64,000 nucleotides of DNA from Epiperipatus broadwayi (GCA_028023455.1 JAQFVV010000030.1:1320501-1384500); one strand, 5' to 3'; numbered from the stretch's first letter, positions 1 to 13,405 are shown. Translations and numbers: made by a program. The notes: generated by a model from the sequence alone, not told the origin.

Positions 1-844
1 TGAAAGGATTGGTTATCTTGCATTGCTATAGTTTATAGTTCAGAATTTAGCTATTATATATAGCATATCTTAGTTTGTAATGAGTTAATTAGAGAGTGTT
101 TAAATACTCATTCATTGTAATAATGATATAAAATATAGATATTAATAAGAAAAAATAGTTCCCTTCCAAAACACTCCAATCTTTCTATGGTAAATCTAAC
201 CACTTTTCATGATAGATGTAATATTTTTTTAGTATTAGCCTTAAAATGGATTACTACTGGATAAGTATGTATTCTGTATAAAAGAATTATTAATTAATTA
301 GAAATTATATTTCTAAAAAGAAAGAAAATGTAATCATTTTTAAAGCAAAAATTATATAAAAAATATTATATATATTGTACCCTGCCAAATGGATAACCTA
401 AATAATGATACAAATATGTAAATTAAGATTATCACAAACTACTTTTGCTTTATACTATTAACCACGAAACCAACTATCTTAATTGATAAGATTACAAACC
501 TTTTAACATTAAACAAATAAGTATCTGTTTAATGGCATGAGAAAACCAAGATGCTTCTCCTTATTAAACTTCCGGATATCCCCATGACTAACACTAATAA
601 TTAATAAATTAGAATAGAATATCTGTAATTATTTACTTTAATGCGGATTAATTAATAATACTATAATATAACTATTGATTATCTGTTTCCAATAATTATT
701 CTAATAACGTCACTGTTAATGAAATAAAGGTATCTTATTATTTTATAATTTTATGACCTTTAATGTCTCAGATCAAATAACTAATTTCACTTTAAATATA
801 ATAATGATAATAATACATGTATAATCAATAATAATTAATAATAC
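1..844. other. A+T-rich intergenic DNA
   Basis: No open reading frame, RNA gene or repeat structure could be supported here. The sequence is dominated by short A/T runs. Confidence 0.6.
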
Positions 845-908
845 ATTGCTTGTAAGCCCTTCATATATACTTTAATGCAAAAAACTTTTTTGTTTCCTTT
901 ATTTTCCT

Positions 909-940
909 GACAGTTTCAACTGTCCTACAGTCTTTATCAG
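909..940 (-). ncRNA. Degenerate hammerhead-ribozyme-like motif
   Basis: On the minus strand the order is CTGATAA, a 5-bp hairpin-forming segment, GAAA, then CTGTC. The conserved CUGANGA box has G to A at its sixth position, so catalysis is probably lost. It is the diverged partner of the motif at 1005-1036. Confidence 0.5.
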
Positions 941-1004
941 TGATCTTAAATTGCTTTACCTTTTAAATAAAATCTTTTAAAAAATAGAGGAATTTAAGAT
1001 CACT

Positions 1005-1036
1005 CTGATGAAGACTGCAGGACAGTCGAAACTGTC
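1005..1036 (+). ncRNA. Hammerhead-ribozyme-like motif (type I, very short stem III)
   Basis: The plus strand shows CTGATGA, then stem II (GACTG pairing with CAGTC around a 5-nt loop), then GAAA and CTGTC. Cleavage would fall after the C at 1036. Stem III can be only about two base pairs in a monomer. The ACUGU segment is self-complementary apart from a central U-U, so a dimer is plausible, as described for Penelope-like-element hammerheads. One extra A separates CTGATGA from stem II, and stem I is weak, so activity is uncertain. Confidence 0.6.
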
Positions 1037-1107
1037 AGGAAAATAAAGGAACCTTAAAAAAAAGTTTTTTACATTAAAGTGTATATGAAGGGGTTATTAC
1101 AAGCAAT

Positions 1108-2200
1108 ATATATGAAGAAATGCAAAGAAAGTAAAAGGAGAAAAATAAGAATAATTAATAACCTTAATATCTAAAAAAAATTATATTCTTTTCTACCTCT
1201 AAAAAATAGTTTTCAATTTCATTTATGACTTATATGACCATAGTAACTTAATATTAATCAATGTATTTTATAAAATATTTTACTTTTAAACAATTATTAT
1301 ATGTTATCTTCTTATTAAGTTAATTCTTATTAAATGTTTAAAATTTATGATTTAAATTATTTGTATTGTACCATTAACAATCTATGAATATGGTGTGTGA
1401 TTATTCGGAATAAGGAAACATCACTATATATACTTAATCAAATTCATAAACATTAAATTTATTAACGTATTACTTACAAATTTTATAAATTATAATGTTT
1501 GAATTAATAAATAATTTGATAAACAACAAAATAAAACAATATAATAATATAACACAATAAAATTATTTCAAAATTAAAAAATCTTACAATAATAATCATT
1601 ATTAATTATTTATCGCTTAAATACTATCCTTTAATAATATAATGTTATATTTTATCTTTATTCTCTTTATACAATATAAGTGTTTATACTAACTTTGTTA
1701 TAAGATTTTATTGTTCATCAATGAAATTTTATTACTAAATTTACAATTATCATTAATGCTTCTTTTTAACAAATATAATCTATAATCATTTGACGATTTA
1801 AAATCTGTATGAAGATTTAAAATGTATATATTTTTAAAAATAAAGAATATTAATTTCATCTCCTAAACATTTTTTTTTTTAATATTACTTTTTATTATTC
1901 CTTTTGATCTCTATTATTTGATACAAAAACAAAAAGATTAATTACTTATTATTGAATCATTTGTTTTGAAATTATTCTTAATCTTTAATAATTTTATTAT
2001 TTAACTCTTTTCAGAAATTTAAATGTTATATATTACACTTCCAAACTCCTAAAACTTATCATCCCTTAAGATAAACTTAATTTTGAATTTCACTATATCA
2101 TTTTGAATACAAGTATAATACATCTTTGGACATCATTAAAGCCAAGAAATTTCTACATTTTATTTATCTACCACAAACGTATAAAATAACCATCTATACT
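1108..2200. other. A+T-rich intergenic DNA
   Basis: No gene or structured repeat was recognised in this interval. Confidence 0.55.
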
Positions 2201-2431
2201 TCTGAAAAAATTAAAAGACTGAAGTGGAGTTGGGCTGGACATATTGCTAGAAGAGATGATAATAGATGGACAACTGAAATCTTAAACTGTATTCCAAGAG
2301 ATTGTAAAAGACCCAGAAAGAGACCACATGTGAGATGGATGGATGAAATAAGAAAGTGTGTAGGGGTGATGTGGAGAAGAGAAGCTAAAGATCGGAGGGA
2401 ATGGATTGAACTTGGAGAGACCATCCTGTAG
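2201..2431 (+). pseudogene. 3' end of a non-LTR retrotransposon ORF2 (5'-truncated)
   Basis: About 76 codons up to a stop at 2429-2431 encode the C-terminal tail found downstream of reverse transcriptase in many non-LTR retrotransposons (RTE, CR1 or Jockey-like endonuclease-domain proteins). Visible features are a KWSWAGHIAR block, then DNRWT, a basic KRPRKRPHVRW block, W-R at GVMWRR and a final AKDRREW. No reverse transcriptase lies upstream, so this is a 5'-truncated insertion. No in-frame ATG fits a real start. A run of TGA triplets follows 15 bases after the stop, as expected for a non-LTR 3' tail. The class assignment rests on motif memory and the clade is not certain. Confidence 0.75.
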
Positions 2432-2446
2432 TGGATTGATAATGGT

Positions 2447-2461
2447 TGATGATGATGATGA
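2447..2461 (+). repeat. (TGA)5 simple repeat at the retrotransposon 3' end
   Basis: Five TGA triplets follow the ORF2 stop codon almost directly. Short 3' UTRs ending in simple repeats are typical of RTE-like non-LTR elements, so this probably marks the 3' terminus of the insertion. Confidence 0.6.
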
Positions 2462-4939
2462 CTTCTGATTAAATATCTAAATTTCACTGCTTTAATCCCT
2501 AACTTATATATTTTCCCATAATACAATAATGAAACAAATAGCACAACTGGGTATTATTAAATGTAAATATACTACAATTATATTATATTAACAAATGAGA
2601 TCAAAGCAATTATCATAATTAACACTTTGACATTATATTATTATACACATACATACTTTTATCCCATTTAAATTAATATATGTTATTAATTTATACTTCT
2701 TTTTATCTATATTAATATTAGTTTGTTATTTATTATAAGCTATTAAATACTAAAACAAATAAAAAAGAAATAAAACATGTTATTAATATTTAAACATTTA
2801 AATTTCTAAATGCCTTTATAATATCTATATAAAATGTAGATATTAAAATTACTTAAACACTAGTATTATAAGTTTTAGAATGTTCTTTTTTTTTTTTTTT
2901 AACACAGAAAACAATTTTATAACATTTCATATTTGAGGTAAGGGCTTCCATAGCAATGACAATCGTCTTCAAAGTTTTAAACAATTTGCAGTTGGCATCC
3001 ACCATTATTGACACACAATTCTTCTTACACAATAATTAACTGTAGAACTTCTAATACAGAAAATTATTATCCCATTTAATCTTTTTCCCTTTAAATAACA
3101 AATAAATTTCCTTACTTCCTAGTAATATTAAAGTATATTTTACTGGGGTATTCATTTTTTATTATACTATTCCCTTTTTATAACTTTATTAATCAAATTT
3201 ATAATCCACTTCATTTCATTGGTATTCCTTTCAAGTATTATCCTTTTATCAGTTAATATTTTATACAAACATTCCATCTGTTATGGAGATTGGTATTATC
3301 TTGGATATAACTTATACATCTTAAACTACAATATATTTATTCCACATGTTCATAAAATCATTCCAACCAAAATTGATATTCATTTACTATGTCATTCATC
3401 ACCAGTCCTTCCTTTGTTTATCCTTCTCTTATAATATTTTCCAACAGATCTCATTAACAAACAATTTAAACTTTCCCTTATATTACACAGTCAAGATCTT
3501 ATATCAAAAATTAAATAAAATAATCATTTAGTTATTTCATTCTACATTAATATATCCTTTTATTTTTACATCACTTATTTATTATATTAATCCCATCTAT
3601 AATATCAATCATACATGATCATCGTAATAATACAATAAATAATATTCCAATGAACTTTGAATAATCTAAATTATTAATTAAATAAAATTCTTCTCTCTTT
3701 TCTTTAGTATTCACCTCGGGCTTTCTTAAGTAAATATTTTCATTTAAATTAGTTACTAAGTTACTTTTTGTTATACTTAAGTTTCAATTATTCAATCTAA
3801 CATGAATATTTTTTCTTCTGTCTGTTAATACATTCAAAACATAACCATTATAGTTTTTATTAACAATAAAATGCAGAATTAAATAAGCTTATTCTGTCAT
3901 CAATTTCTTAAACATTGGTAAAATACTCACTATTCTCCAATCTACTTCTTTTTGTAATTGATTACATGCTTGGATAGACTACCGCTTTTTTCCTTCCATT
4001 ATCTTAGTGCTTTAGATAATATAATGATTCCAACTGTATTTTTCAGAGGACTTAATGTTTTGTATCACTAACAGAGATTTTAGGTTTCTTCTACTCCATA
4101 ACTTTGAAGAAATTTCATGAATAATTTCAGGCAATTAATCAAACATTAATTATTGCTACTTTTTAAACTAAAAAAAATATATATATTTAATAATTTTATA
4201 ACTAAATTTTATGAAAAGAAAAAAATGCTTAGGTGATTTTTTCAAATCTCAAAAAAATCATCTGTTTAAATTTCAAACACTTAAGATGGCAATCGCTCAT
4301 TAGTTGATTCTCAAAATCATTTTATAATGAATATTTAATTAGTTACAAAACAGTTTAAATATAAGCCAATATTATTACAAATATGTACTAATAAAATAAA
4401 AATATCTTCAATAAACTTGATTAAAAGACAAATTAATTTAAACAATTTAAATTTCATTTTTTATAAAATAAATCCTAAATTGATTTTATAAACTTTTTAT
4501 TATTTAAAAATAATAAAGTAAATATTATTTTAGTTATTCTTTAAAATAAATTAATATTTTACTGGAAATAGTTACTTCTTTAGCAAATAATATGTGCACA
4601 GACAAGATCACATTCTTATTTACAGATATATTTAAACCACACTATACTTTAAATATTATTAAAAAAAACTAATAATAAATAATATTACATTATATTTTAT
4701 TATCCTTATCTAATTATATGTCTTTAAAATATATAATTTAACTAAGACTTAAAGAATTTATAATAATCCAATTTAAATTACCTTATGTTCAAACCACAAA
4801 ATGACCAAGGTAATTCTTAACTCCCCTAACTTTATAACCTAATATAATTTATAAAATGTAAAATTATTCAGCTAAAATTTATTTTTAATTTAATTTATTA
4901 TGGGATGTACCAATATAAAAGGGCATAATATATAATCTT
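2462..4939. other. A+T-rich intergenic DNA
   Basis: No coding or RNA feature could be supported. A T14-15 run lies near 2886. Open stretches such as 3219-3434 are A+T-driven and lack recognisable domains. Confidence 0.55.
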
Positions 4940-5225
4940 AATAAATAATAAAAAATCATATGCAGTTGTTATATAAATATATATTAAAAATAATTATATA
5001 TAAAAAGCCTTTTCGGCACATAGTTTAATGCCCTTTTCAAATTGTTAATCTATTTTAACGTTAACCAATTATTATATATATATAATTGTATAATATTGTT
5101 AATATTAAAATAGATTATTAATATTTAAAAAGGGCACTAAACCATGTCAAAAAAGGCTTTTTATGTATAATTATCTTTAATATATTTATATAGCTGTTGC
5201 ATATGACTTCTAATTATTTATTTAT
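4940..5225. repeat. Long A+T-rich palindrome containing a GGCAC/GTGCC-type core
   Basis: The two halves are inverted copies running from the TCATATGCAG region near 4956 to the CATATGA region near 5200. Each contains AAAAAGCC, a short hairpin with TAATGCCC or AGGGCA, and ATCTATTTTAA. A single related copy lies at 32101-32173, so this is a dispersed family found here as an inverted pair. No coding capacity is visible. Confidence 0.6.
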
Positions 5226-7129
5226 TATAATTTATATGAAAAAACCAGCTAATGTATTTAATTAATTTCCGTTTTTGATGATATATAATCTTATAGCATA
5301 CTAGTCGAGAACTATTGTGCTAAACTAGGATTTTATTTCAGATAAAACTTAAAGATGTGTAAAAAATTATATGTTAGCACTTGTTTAAACATTCTGATAT
5401 GATGCCACTCATAAATAAGAACTTTAAAAAGCATAAGTGTGGAAAAATATTTTAGATTAAGGAAATGGTCAATCTTGCTTATTAACAGTTTGAAAATAAT
5501 TTCGTTTGCTAACCTTTTCAATGGTACCTTTGAGAAAAACACCTTTTTTTTATTTAAATTGATTTACTTTCTAACTATTAGTTATGTGAGAGACATAATA
5601 GTTCATCGCTGTTGAGTTTCTGTTTCTTCATTAATTAAAGATGTGAAAATGAATGATATACCAATTTAATTAAGGCAATAGTATATATAATATTAAACTC
5701 TTAAAGCAATTAATTTTAATGGTGCTATATTCCGAAGCAAAATAAAAAGTTAGTATAGTTTCTTTACAAAATAACTTGGAAAAGCAATCTTGCTATTAAT
5801 ACATGCTCTACTAATTTACAATGTAAAATTTAAATTGAAATGGTCAGGTAGCGAAATGCAAGCTAGTAGAGAAATGCTCTTGAATGTCACAACAATGTGG
5901 TAACAATTCATTCTAGGAACCTGCTATCTTACCAAGCATATCTCTATAATGATTGGATTATCTTTTCTGCACAACATCATTATACCAAACACGAAAAGAA
6001 ATGTTTTTGTTGCATACTTAAAACAGTGGTGGTAATATAAGTTTTGTCGTATCAAATGTAATTGTATTCATCTAAAAATTTATTTTTTATTTCTACATCT
6101 AATAGCATTCCTAGAAAGTGTTCAAGATACACCAATTGGGAATTGCTACCTTATACAATATATGATGAAACGAGCAGTTTTCCAGTCTTGTGTCATTTGT
6201 AATAAAATTGAGTAACCAGTGATTATCAGATGGTAGTGCATTTAAAGCCTCCAAACTGTTTTTTTTGACAAGCCTCATTGATAAAATCAAAATCCAGAAA
6301 CCAATCTGGGTTTGGGGATTTAAATGCACTATTTGATTTGTTGTTTTGTCATAACTTTAAATAATATTAGTATTTCACCAAAATTTGGCCTCAAAGTAGT
6401 TTTAATTAATTTTTGTAATAAATAAAAGCTTGTATTATATACTGTATATGTATTTTCTGTAAGTAACATTCCTAAATAAAATCTTCAAAGATGAAAGATA
6501 TTATAGTTTGCATGTTAGTGAATGCAAGTGATATTCTTGTTAAACATTTGTTATGGTATTTTAAGGTTATTTTGTTTTAATGAGTCACAAAATGCTAAAA
6601 AAATATAAAACATATTAACATTTTTAATGGAAATACTTTTTTCCATTATGACAAAAAGACAAATATGCTTTCATTTGGTATCTTCAAAATTAAAAAACAT
6701 TGCATTTCCAACAAATATATATATATCTTTGAAAAAAATATTTTGATTTGTCTGCAAGAAATTCAAAGATAATTGTTCTCGGGTACTGAGTTATGAAAAA
6801 TAAAATCATATGTTTAAAAGTCTTAATTATCTAAATAAAAATTCTATCTTTAATACGAAGTTCAAACTAGTTATAATAATATCAGTCAATTTACTAAAAT
6901 TTTAATAAACTCAAAAAGTCTTTTATAATAGCTTCGAAATATAATACAGCTTTCATTAAAGCTCAAATATTGTTTTTTTTTAATCAGTATTATATTGCTG
7001 TCATGTGTAGACCAGAAGAAATGTATCCAAAGTTTTTGATTCCGCATATTTTAAAGCCACAGACTTTACAGAATCTGTTGTAGTATATTTTTAATTGGAT
7101 AGGTTTTTATATTTCTACTGTTACTATTA
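5226..7129. other. Intergenic DNA with a degenerate R-element scrap
   Basis: Most of this interval holds nothing recognisable. Around 6257-6331 the order CTCATTGATAAAA, CCAGAAACC, AATCTGGG resembles the hammerhead segment of the R element (see 31365-31406), but the core residues are mutated. The surrounding open stretches are not convincing genes. Confidence 0.45.
6257..6331 (+). repeat. Degenerate copy of the R-element hammerhead region
   Basis: Segment order and spacing follow the intact R-element ribozyme: CTCA before the core, a CUGAUGA-derived TTGATAA, CCAGAAAC, AATC, then TGGG. The catalytic CUGANGA box is destroyed. A short inverted pair GTGCATTTAAA / TTTAAATGCAC brackets it. Confidence 0.4.
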
Positions 7130-7213
7130 TTCCATATACATAAAATACCATTACATTTTAAATGAATACTTTTCACTGCAAGGTATAATATAAAATAGAA
7201 TTTATCCTTTCTT

Positions 7214-7251
7214 GCTTACGGTTTCAACTATCCAGCAGTCATCATCAGAAC
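7214..7251 (-). ncRNA. Hammerhead-ribozyme-like motif
   Basis: The minus strand reads CTGATGA, a 4-bp stem II (GACT with AGTT) after one extra U, then GAAA, CCGTA and AGC. The AGC after the cleavage triplet GTA can pair with GTT just before CTGATGA, using one G-U pair, to start stem I. Stem III is minimal. Confidence 0.55.
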
Positions 7252-7662
7252 TACATTTAAATATATATAACCATATAATTAATGCTTATCTATACATACA
7301 TACTTATATATAAAAAACATGGATTTTAAAAATAATATAATTTTTTAATGCTCTTCATAACTATATTCACATAAATTTTTAATTGATACTCTTTTATCTT
7401 ATTTTTAATTTATTTATTTTGCATAAACTACTTTATATTTTTTATATATATTTTTAAAACCTTTAATAATTTAATTTATTTCTATAATTTTAGCTACTTC
7501 CCTATAGTTATAATCATGCATTAATTAACAATAATAACATATTTATATAATTTACATTTTTAAAATCCATAATATAGGACATTGTTTATAATATTTTTTA
7601 TACATTTGTATGCATGTATAGGTAAGCATTAATTATATGATTATATATATTTAAATATTGTA

Positions 7663-7700
7663 GCTCTGAGGATGACTGCTGAGTAGTTGAAACTGTAAGC
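7663..7700 (+). ncRNA. Hammerhead-ribozyme-like motif
   Basis: The plus strand reads GCT, CTGAGGA (allowed, since the N of CUGANGA varies), stem II GACT/AGTT, GAAA, CTGTA, AGC. GCT and AGC pair perfectly as a 3-bp stem I. The predicted cleavage site follows GTA at 7697. Stem III is minimal, as in the other copies. Confidence 0.6.
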
Positions 7701-8041
7701 AAGAAAGAATAAATTTTATTTTGTATTATACATTGCATTGAAAATATTGTGTTCATTTAACGTGTATATAGTATTTTATATATTTAAATCAATGCGTAAT
7801 AAGATAAGAAGTGGAAAGAAATTATAATATTATAATTCCAGTGTTGATTACAATGATGAAGTCCTATTGTGGTTAGGAATGAAATTGGTTTCATTATTCT
7901 TGTAAAAATGATAATAAAAAAATACCAAGTTTTGCTAGTTCTTTATTTTTTATCTGGTACTGAATTTGAATTAGATAATGATGTTAGCTCAAAAATATAA
8001 TTTAATAAAAACTAAATTTCTAAAAAAATTAGAAATTTTTA

Positions 8042-8217
8042 TTCAAAATAAAATTTAAATAATATTTTAATTTGTGAAGCGCAGATAGCTGAAAATTGAA
8101 ATAAATAGAGATACTGCACTGCCAAATCTCCAGAGCTCGTTACAACACTTAAAGTGTTGTAACGAGTGCTGGAGATTTGGCAGTACAGTATCTCGATTTA
8201 TTTCAAAATAAAATTTA
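8042..8217. mobile_element. Hairpin (fold-back) insertion with 16-bp flanking direct repeats
   Basis: A palindrome at 8097-8205 has arms of about 54 bp with only a few mismatches and almost no loop (centre near 8150). The 16-bp direct repeat TTCAAAATAAAATTTA lies at 8042-8057 and again at 8202-8217, as a target-site duplication would. Between the left direct repeat and the palindrome there are about 39 non-palindromic bases, while on the right the palindrome meets the repeat. The same one-sided overhang is seen in the ribozyme-bearing pairs at 30.8 and 53.2 kb. No ribozyme core is visible here. Confidence 0.6.
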
Positions 8218-10527
8218 TTAAACAAAGAATATTTATGTTCTGAACTGGAAATAAAGTGGTTACTTGATCTTATTTTGTCTACATAATATTGCAGAAATGA
8301 CTGAAAGAATAACATTTCATCAGAAAAACAATTACAGATAATACTTTATCACTGCATTCTCTTGGTCTGGTCATTATTCTGTATAAATACATACCTGCAA
8401 ACTATTTGGACATTTTGAACAAGCAAATTCATCTCATGGTGCAATATTCAGCCAACACTTGTATTCATAAAGATAATAATGTTCAAAATTATGTAGATTA
8501 CAAAGTCAGAATTGATTTGAGGAACTTGAAGATATTACGTTATCTCCCATAGGTTTTCCAATAACATAACTAATTTAAATATTGAATTGTCAATATCATT
8601 ATTGGACAAATGGAAAGTATTGTTTAAATGGTACATAATTTCATCCGGTGTAGAATACAAAACCCCACAATTGTTGAGCTTATACTATATTAATCAAGAT
8701 ATTCCAAAGTCATATCTGTTATTATTTTATCCTAAACTTTTATATACATACCGAAGGGTCTCAAGACATAATAAATTACTTATCATAAACTTGGGTTTGA
8801 ATCCACATCAAATGAAATTGGAAGTTTTTTCAGGTTTCAAACAAGCTTGGAATTTTTAGTTCAGATAATTGGATCATAGCCAATTCATCTAGCATCCAGT
8901 AAATAGATATCGCTAATTTTTACTGTAGGGTAGAGGATAAGGTAAAATGCTAAAACTATCTGATGAATATCTTCTTTATTTCTTTTCAAAGTATATTGAA
9001 GAGGCCCTTACTCTGCCATAAGTTGTTTTATTTTTATATATCTGTATATTAGAGAAAGTAAATACTTTATATTAAATAGATTTGAATTAACCCTAATATC
9101 AAACAGGTTTCATAAATTAGAAAAAAAATAATAATACTAAACATTTTATTTTGCTTTAACTTGGATAGCTTTTTTTGTGTGTAAAATAAATTTTAAAAAA
9201 CTATATATTTATTTTCATTTTTACTTATTTGTTATTGAACAGTTTTTTGTAGAGCATTATTATTCTTTTTCATTCATATGTTGCCCTCTCAAAGCTTAAA
9301 CATTTGACTAAAACTGCTTTAGATAAAAGACGAGTAATATGAGATATTTTAAAGTAATTCTTTGCAGAATAAAAAGCTTTCCAATAAGGATATAACTCAT
9401 TTCATCTTAACTATCATTGTGATTCTGGATTGTTTTATCTAAAGCATAAATTATTCTTTTAAATAAATGTAATATTTATCCATCTTTTTTCTATCTTTAT
9501 ACTTTTCGAATATTTTCATAATGTTCTTATTATATTACTAATTAGTCTAACATTATTTTCCATAACATAATTCTTTATTCCAAATTTTAGGTGTAGTCCA
9601 AAATTTATTGTCATAGTTCATTAACCGAGTTCATATTTATAAGGACTAATTGTTCTCCAAGCTCATCAGTTATTTTCTTTTCTATTTGACTAAGAATAAA
9701 TCATTTGTTCAATTAATTCCTAATATAAATTCAATTTTTTTCAATCATTCATACAGAATTCAACAAACTATTTTGCTTAAATTCTATTTATATCATTTTA
9801 GATATTCTATAATCTTTCATTAATTCTTTTAAAAATACATTTCATCAGCAACTCTAGTTTTAAATATTTCCTCTATGTAGCTAATACTAGCGCCTGAAAA
9901 ACTTCCTTATTAATTACTGTAACAAAGATTTATTGTTTTAGAATATTAAATTTTCTCCAAAACCATCTGTATAAAGTATATTCAGGAAATGTTCCTACTT
10001 TAATCAATTTATTTATAATGAACAATAGTTGAATAATAATTTGTTCTAATTAAAAAAATTGTAATACTACCTCGACATCATTTAATCTTTTCTGCTTATT
10101 ATAATATTATGAACAAGTATTTTCTCTTTTTCTACTTTAGCATCATCTAGTGTAGATGTGAGTAATTAGAGTTTATCATGTAGTAATGCAATTTAACCCA
10201 GAGATGTTTTTGCTCTTATCAATAAGAACTTTGGATTCAAAGCTGCAACTAAAACTAACAGCTTGAAATTCAAAATATTTTAAGGTTTTTGACTCAAGCC
10301 AACCTGTTTTTGCCTGAAGATGTGTGATGATGCTATATTAGATGTGATATGTTCGACTATTTCCATCAACTATCATTAAATGCTGAATGTCTACAAAATT
10401 TTAAACTTTTCAAACAATTTGTTAGTAATAACACATAAACAGACAACACATTAATAATTGCATGTTTCAAATAGTAGTATTCTCCACTCTTCTACAGATC
10501 TTTCTGGCCTGACCAGTAACAATATTA
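8218..10527. other. A+T-rich intergenic DNA
   Basis: No gene is supported. A perfect 14-bp inverted pair (TGCTTTAGATAAAA at 9315-9328 and its complement at 9433-9446) may be the TIRs of a ~130-bp element, but no target duplication was found. The open stretch at 8587-8859 has no recognisable domain. Confidence 0.5.
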
Positions 10528-10609
10528 GCATAGGAGTCGAACTTACATCTTTAGATTCTTGAATATCAAATTTTAAGGCAACACTCTTAACCAATTGAGC
10601 TATTCTATC
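10528..10609 (-). repeat. tRNA-derived retroposon / tRNA-Leu-like pseudogene
   Basis: The minus strand contains a good Pol III A box (TAGCTCAATTGG) and, about 57 bases downstream, a B box (AGTTCGACTCC). Between them is an extended variable-arm-like segment, and the anticodon-loop position reads CCTTAAA, so the closest family is tRNA-Leu(UAA)-like. The acceptor stem does not close cleanly, so this is not a functional tRNA gene and is best explained as a SINE head or retro-pseudogene. Confidence 0.55.
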
Positions 10610-13405
10610 AAAGCCAACAATCAATAGGAATTTCATATACTTATCTATGAGGATTACCATTAATTACTTAAGCTTAATGGTGCTAGGGTAGAAAAAATGT
10701 TTGTTTATAATACAATGGTAAGCATAAAAAATCAAAGTTGTGTAGATATAAGGTGTGGAAACAACTCGGAATATTAAAATATGTAGTCTCTCACTTGGCT
10801 TCAAATCTATGTAAATATACAAGCTAATTAGCTTTGGTCCAAAACAGATTTTCTTTTTAATTTCAGATTATTAGTTTGATAATAAAAAATTAAAAGTGAC
10901 TTCTAACTACATAACAATTGTTTCCATCTTTAAATCCCAAGTTCTCACTGATAAAGTCAAAGGCCAGAAACAAGTTTGATGATTAAATTGCACTATTATT
11001 TATTAACTACAGATTAGTTAACTTAAAATAGATGTCACTAGTATAGCAAAAGGAGAACTCTTGTTATAATTCTGATGTTTCTTGATAAAATTCCAATGAT
11101 CAAATACATTTAAAAATCTGTGATAACAGTCACAAAGTGATGTCATATCATCAAAAGATTATTTAAAAATTCTTGATATAGATATTCAGAAAAATAAAGG
11201 TAATAATTATGTTCAGGATAGATCACAAAGTACGTTTTAGATATTATTCACAGTAAATTTCTAATACGTAAATTATTTAGATTATTTCTCTACGATTGTT
11301 TCCATTTCTCTGATTCGGTAAATACTTATTAACAAAAAATGTCCAACTTGAGTAAAAATATGAAATAAATTATCATATTTAGCCCATTATAATTTTATTA
11401 CTTCTTTGCCAGTTGAATTGCATAATTCAATGGCTATTGACTGCAGTAATTGATTTCTATAATATATATATATATTTTTTTTCTAGTTTAGTTTATATGA
11501 ACTTAATATTCCATTTTTTGAAATTTCTTAGCGATGAAATTTTGTTGATTATTCAAAGAATTGCAATTATTTTATCATATATTGAACTGCCAATTTTCAT
11601 GTTCTTTTTTTTTTGTTTTTGTTTTTGCAACTTTATTTTTGAAACATTTTGACTATTTAGTCATGATATTTAACTTACGAGATTTTTGAGTTTTTAAAAT
11701 TTCTATGAATTATAAAATTATAATTGAAATACATCAAGAATAAAGTTAGCAAAAAAAAAAAAAGATTATTTGATATGAAAGAAGAAATCATTACAAATAT
11801 TCCAAATCATTCAATATATTATTAATATATTCTACTATATTGTATGCATTTTTAGAAAATAATGAAACTTACAACTTTATGTAAAATAAATAAAAAGTAA
11901 AAATTTCTTTATTCATATAAACAATATTGATACATTTATGGTGAGTGAAAATATTATTTTAACAAATTTCCAAAAAATAAAGATGTATATACATGAACAG
12001 TTGAATTGGGAAAATTGCTAATTAAATTTAAAACTATCTCTAAAGAGCATATGTTTAATAAATAATATATCGATAAATAAACAGTCTGATTTATTACTAT
12101 AACATTTTTAAAATGAATTTAATTTGTTTGCAACATATTAGAAAATATATTTTACTCACACAATCTGATTCAGATCTTCACATCAAAGGCCAAAATTAGT
12201 GAACCTATTTGCAAAATAACGTAACTGCTTTCAATTTAGATTTTTCATTTATTTATTATATTAAGAATATTTATTCTAAAAAAAAAAAAATTACTGAAAC
12301 TTAATAGGGCAGGGGGGTATGTAATATTTGGCTCAATTTTACTATAATCTGTTTACCATTTTTACATAAAATCCCTCAATGGTAATAAATTTGATAATCA
12401 CAAATTTACAGTTCATAAGTCAAGCATCATTGTAATAGTACACATTTTACATCAATTTATAATAATTTTTACAAACTATTAAAAATATTATAATCCAAGT
12501 CAATGTATATATGCAGTATATAAGTATAAAGTTTCCCAGATGTTGTATTTCACATTTCATATTTATTGACATACGTCATACAAATTTATTTTAGAAGTTC
12601 TTTAATTTTTCACAACAAACGGCTTTTCGGTGATTACACAAATGATTCTGATATTCGGCACTTATTTTATTCATTCATTAACAGTGAATCATAATAAATA
12701 CGGCCATGCTAAGTTAAAAGAAAAAGATACAGAAAAAAAAATGAATTTTGCCATTATTTCACAAACCAACACAGTGCAATATATATGAGCATTTTACATA
12801 AACGTCTACATACATCACAAGCTAGTATTTTTTACATTTTAATTTCTTCTATACAAAGACATTTTCTACCAAAGTAATTCTTTTAATACCTTTGGAATAA
12901 TCTTCATATTATAAAAAGTCTTCCTCCATAAAAATCATGCTTGTTAACAGTTTTTTTTCAACTAATACACATAAATGAATTTTACAGCTATGTTTAAATT
13001 TGGGAATTGCTGTCACCAATTAACTGTACATTGTGACCATTTTAAACAAAATTTTCATTCAGTAATTCAAAGTAGTAATATGTTTATATCCAACAAACTT
13101 GTGTCCTATAAAAGCAGAGTCAATATTATCATATCAGCAAGATGAAGAATATACCATATGGTCTTATAATCTTGCAATTGTATTTTATAATTTTATGGAG
13201 AATCATTAAATGAAAATTTTCCAGTGCGTTTATTTTAATAGAACATTCATGTATTTCATCGCAGCAAATTTGGGAGTAACAGCTTTAGTATAAACAGCTA
13301 ATTTACTTGAAATCATTATACCAATAGTGGAATGGGTAAATGTAGTAACAGCATATTCGATTCTATGCTAAACACTCACATCTTCCTTTCTCCCCAAAAA
13401 AATAT
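10610..13405. other. A+T-rich intergenic DNA
   Basis: A degenerate R-element ribozyme region lies at about 10945-10992 (CTCACTGATAAAG, GGCCAGAAAC, AAGTTTGATGA). The rest shows no coding or RNA feature I can support. The open stretch at 11413-11652 is compositionally A+T-driven and hydrophobic by chance. Confidence 0.5.

Larger units (their letters stand above)
845..1107. repeat. Inverted repeat with a hammerhead-like motif on each arm
   Basis: Two arms of about 115 bp face each other around a short A+T-rich centre. The outer ends read ATTGCTTGTAA on the left and its complement on the right (ending at 1107). The left arm carries a hammerhead-like core on the minus strand (909-940) and the right arm carries one on the plus strand (1005-1036), so both point outward. 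The layout is the same as in the Penelope-like composite at 53-60 kb. The likeliest reading is two head-to-head terminal fragments of a ribozyme-bearing retroelement. I could not find a convincing target duplication. Confidence 0.7.
7130..7785. repeat. Inverted repeat with outward-facing hammerhead motifs
   Basis: Arms of roughly 190-200 bp, clearest at 7158-7325 and 7575-7760, flank an A+T-rich centre. Each carries the block GCAAGAAAG plus a hammerhead-like core, minus strand on the left (7214-7251) and plus strand on the right (7663-7700). Outer parts are diverged but still align, suggesting an older insertion than the 53-60 kb composite. I interpret it as a head-to-head pair of ribozyme-bearing terminal repeats, with no protein-coding part left. 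No clear target duplication was found. Confidence 0.7.

Noticed and set aside
9660-9860. CTGATGA boxes on the minus strand near 9668 and 9848
   Set aside because: No GAAA follows a pairable stem II at a usable distance, so they are not hammerheads.
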